Part shown: positions 62,652 through 64,000 of the stretch, one piece after another | Layout: every line of letters begins with the position of its first letter | How positions within the stretch are numbered: position 1 is the first letter of the stretch | The notes under the pieces: generated by a model | Database searches by the model: none | Seen by the model: the letters and a program-made list of their open reading frames with translations, nothing else | Told to the model about the DNA's origin: nothing | Source of the DNA: Streptomyces vietnamensis | Lineage (GTDB): Bacteria; Actinomycetota; Actinomycetes; Streptomycetales; Streptomycetaceae | Length of the DNA stretch: 64,000 nucleotides | Assembly (NCBI RefSeq): GCF_000830005.1 | Contig: NZ_CP010407.1 | Location: forward strand, 1,827,001 to 1,891,000 | Reading direction: 5' to 3' | Program-made: the position numbers and the translations under genes

Positions 62652-63626
62652 TCAGCTCTTGGTGCGGGGCAGCCCGGGCGGGTTGATCTCCGACTTCGGC
62701 ACCGCCTCCGTGCTCAGCCCCCACCGCTTGAGGACCTGCGCGTACGTACCGTTCTCGATGAGGTGGTCGATGGCGGCGGCGTAGGCGGCGACGAGGCCGC
62801 TGTCCTTCTTCGTGGTGGCCGCGATCTTGCCCTGGAGTCCGGCACCGGCCCCGGAGAACTTGCCGACGGCCTCGGTCTGTCCGGCGGAGGCCACGTGGTA
62901 CGCGACGGTGGGGTTGGGCCCGAGGTAGCCGTCGATCCGGCCGGACTGGAGGGCGAGGTAGTAGTCGGTCGTGTTGTCGTAGTACTTGATGTCGACGCCC
63001 TTGCGGCCGGCCTTCTCGTTCTGCTTGGACCAGTCGACGAGGATCTTCTCCTGGTTGGTGCCGGAGCCGACGGCGATCCGCTTGCCGGACACGTCCTCGG
63101 GGCCCTTCACCGTCCAGCCGGACCCCTTCTTCGCCTCGAAGGCGAGGTCGTCGAGCCGGTAGGTCGCGAAGTCGTACTTGTCCTTGCGCTCCTCGGTGAC
63201 GGTGACGTTGGAGAAGACGGCGTCGTACTTGCCGCTGTCCAGACCGACGAAGAGGTTCTCCCAGGAGACGGGGTTGAACTCGGGCTTCAGGCCGAGGGTG
63301 TCGGAGACCAGGGTGGCGAGGTCGAGCTCGACACCGATCAGCGTCTTGTCGTCGGTGGCGCGGAAGGCGAGCGGCGGGTTGCTCTTGGCGGAGACGCCGA
63401 GGATCAGAGTGCCTCTCTTCCTGACGGCCTCGGGCAGCTTGCCGGCGATGGCATCGACCTTGGCGGTGTGGATGCGGTTCTGGTTGGGACCGACGTTGAT
63501 GCCGGTGTCCTTCTGGCCCTCCGGCTTGATCTGCTCGACGGCGGCGTCGCCCGAGCCGCAGGCGGTGAGGACTCCGAGGGCGGTGAGCGAGGCGAGGGCG
63601 GCGAGAACGGTACGACGGGTCTTCAT
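62652..63626 (-). CDS. ABC transporter substrate-binding lipoprotein, amino-acid type (SBP family 3)
   Basis: A 324-residue lipoprotein, lipobox LGVLTACGSG (Cys near residue 23). The family 3 domain starts at RGTLILGVSAKSNPPLAF, with ELDLATLVSDTLGLKPEF and WENLFVGLDSGKYDAVFSN typical of polar-amino-acid and cystine binders. The ATPase gene lies 31 bases upstream on the same strand. Paired with LLM monooxygenases, it recalls the Bacillus yxeM system for modified cysteines; the true ligand is unknown. Confidence 0.9.
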   Translation of the reverse strand: MKTRRTVLAALASLTALGVLTACGSGDAAVEQIKPEGQKDTGINVGPNQNRIHTAKVDAIAGKLPEAVRKRGTLILGVSAKSNPPLAFRATDDKTLIGVELDLATLVSDTLGLKPEFNPVSWENLFVGLDSGKYDAVFSNVTVTEERKDKYDFATYRLDDLAFEAKKGSGWTVKGPEDVSGKRIAVGSGTNQEKILVDWSKQNEKAGRKGVDIKYYDNTTDYYLALQSGRIDGYLGPNPTVAYHVASAGQTEAVGKFSGAGAGLQGKIAATTKKDSGLVAAYAAAIDHLIENGTYAQVLKRWGLSTEAVPKSEINPPGLPRTKS

Positions 63627-63657
63627 GGCGGTACTGCTCCTTTGATTGAACGGGGGG

Positions 63658-64000
63658 TCAGAGAACCTTGGAGAGAAAGGCGCGGGTCCGCTCGTGGCGG
63701 GGGCTGTCGAGGACCTCGGCCGGCGAGCCCTGCTCGACGATCCGGCCCTCGTCCATGAAGACCACGGTGTCGGCGACCTCGCGGGCGAAGCCGATCTCGT
63801 GGGTGACGACGATCATGGTGGTGCCGGAGGCGGCCAGGTCCTTGATGACGTCGAGGACCTCGCCGACGAGTTCGGGGTCGAGCGCGGAGGTCGGCTCGTC
63901 GAAGAGGAGCAGGCTCGGTTCCAGGGCGAGCGCGCGGGCGATGGCGACCCGCTGCTGCTGTCCGCCGGAGAGCTGCTTGGGGTAGGCCGCCGCCTTGTCG
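63658..64000 (-). CDS. Amino-acid ABC transporter ATPase (partial, N-terminal part outside window)
   Basis: The C-terminal 113 residues of a polar-amino-acid ABC ATPase (GlnQ/HisP type). Visible are the signature LSGGQQQRVAIARAL, Walker B LLLFDEPTSALDPEL, the switch VVTHEIGFAREVAD, and the family end VFMDEGRIVEQGSP. The start and the Walker A motif lie beyond base 64000. The permease gene is expected farther upstream on the minus strand. Confidence 0.93.
   Translation of the reverse strand, partial: DKAAAYPKQLSGGQQQRVAIARALALEPSLLLFDEPTSALDPELVGEVLDVIKDLAASGTTMIVVTHEIGFAREVADTVVFMDEGRIVEQGSPAEVLDSPRHERTRAFLSKVL

Overview
The window is high-GC actinobacterial chromosome, almost certainly Streptomyces: strong third-position GC, GTG starts, ATGA/GTGA translational coupling, many Tat/Sec-secreted hydrolases, a class F sortase, a rare in-frame TTA codon in a regulator, and many TetR/GntR regulators. 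I see about 57 genes and no rRNA, tRNA, insertion sequence, integrase or CRISPR array.

Layout. 0-6.4 kb holds an ArsR-type regulator, two DMT transporters, two TetR regulators (one resembling gamma-butyrolactone receptors and carrying a TTA codon), a flavodiiron-like metallo-beta-lactamase-fold protein and a DsbA-like protein, closed by a strong terminator. 6.5-12.7 kb is a compact, translationally coupled seven-gene operon whose first four genes match, in type and order, the rohPQRS pathway from L-arginine to the nitroimidazole antibiotic azomycin: an O2/PLP-dependent arginine oxidase, a small protein, a DapA-like aldolase and a heme-oxygenase-like diiron N-oxygenase. A Rieske ferredoxin, an NCS1 permease and a VanB-type reductase follow. 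This is the most notable system here. 12.8-15.3 kb (minus) encodes an alcohol and an aldehyde dehydrogenase. A 0.7-kb intergenic region with two covarying stem-loop repeats precedes a secreted subtilase coupled to an FG-GAP protein (16.0-21.4 kb).

21.5-35.6 kb holds a frameshifted BTAD/ATPase regulator, a sortase with a repeat-rich surface protein, a CitMHS transporter, a molybdopterin oxidoreductase with a TetR and operator, and a coupled three-gene envelope operon (beta-helix protein, cupredoxin-like lipoprotein, polytopic membrane protein). 35.7-44 kb holds homogentisate dioxygenase with a strong palindromic operator, a GntR regulator, an orphan type ISP specificity-domain protein, a TetR-controlled DrrAB-type exporter and a CoA transferase. 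44-50 kb holds a membrane pseudokinase, a GDSL lipase, an AAA ATPase, GntR, GNAT and DUF402 proteins and a 19-bp tandem repeat. 50-53.3 kb is a tctCBA tricarboxylate transporter with a divergent CitB-type response regulator but no adjacent kinase. 54-59 kb carries secreted enzymes: a LAETG-anchored LPMO, a lipase and two tandem streptogrisin-type proteases, plus a membrane protein. 59.3-64 kb (minus) is an amino-acid-type ABC transporter (partial) with two NtaA/SnaA-family monooxygenases and a DUF1684 protein, probably for scavenging an organosulfur or modified amino-acid compound, interrupted by a striking 30-bp inverted repeat.

All functions are inferred by reading motifs; no database search was run.
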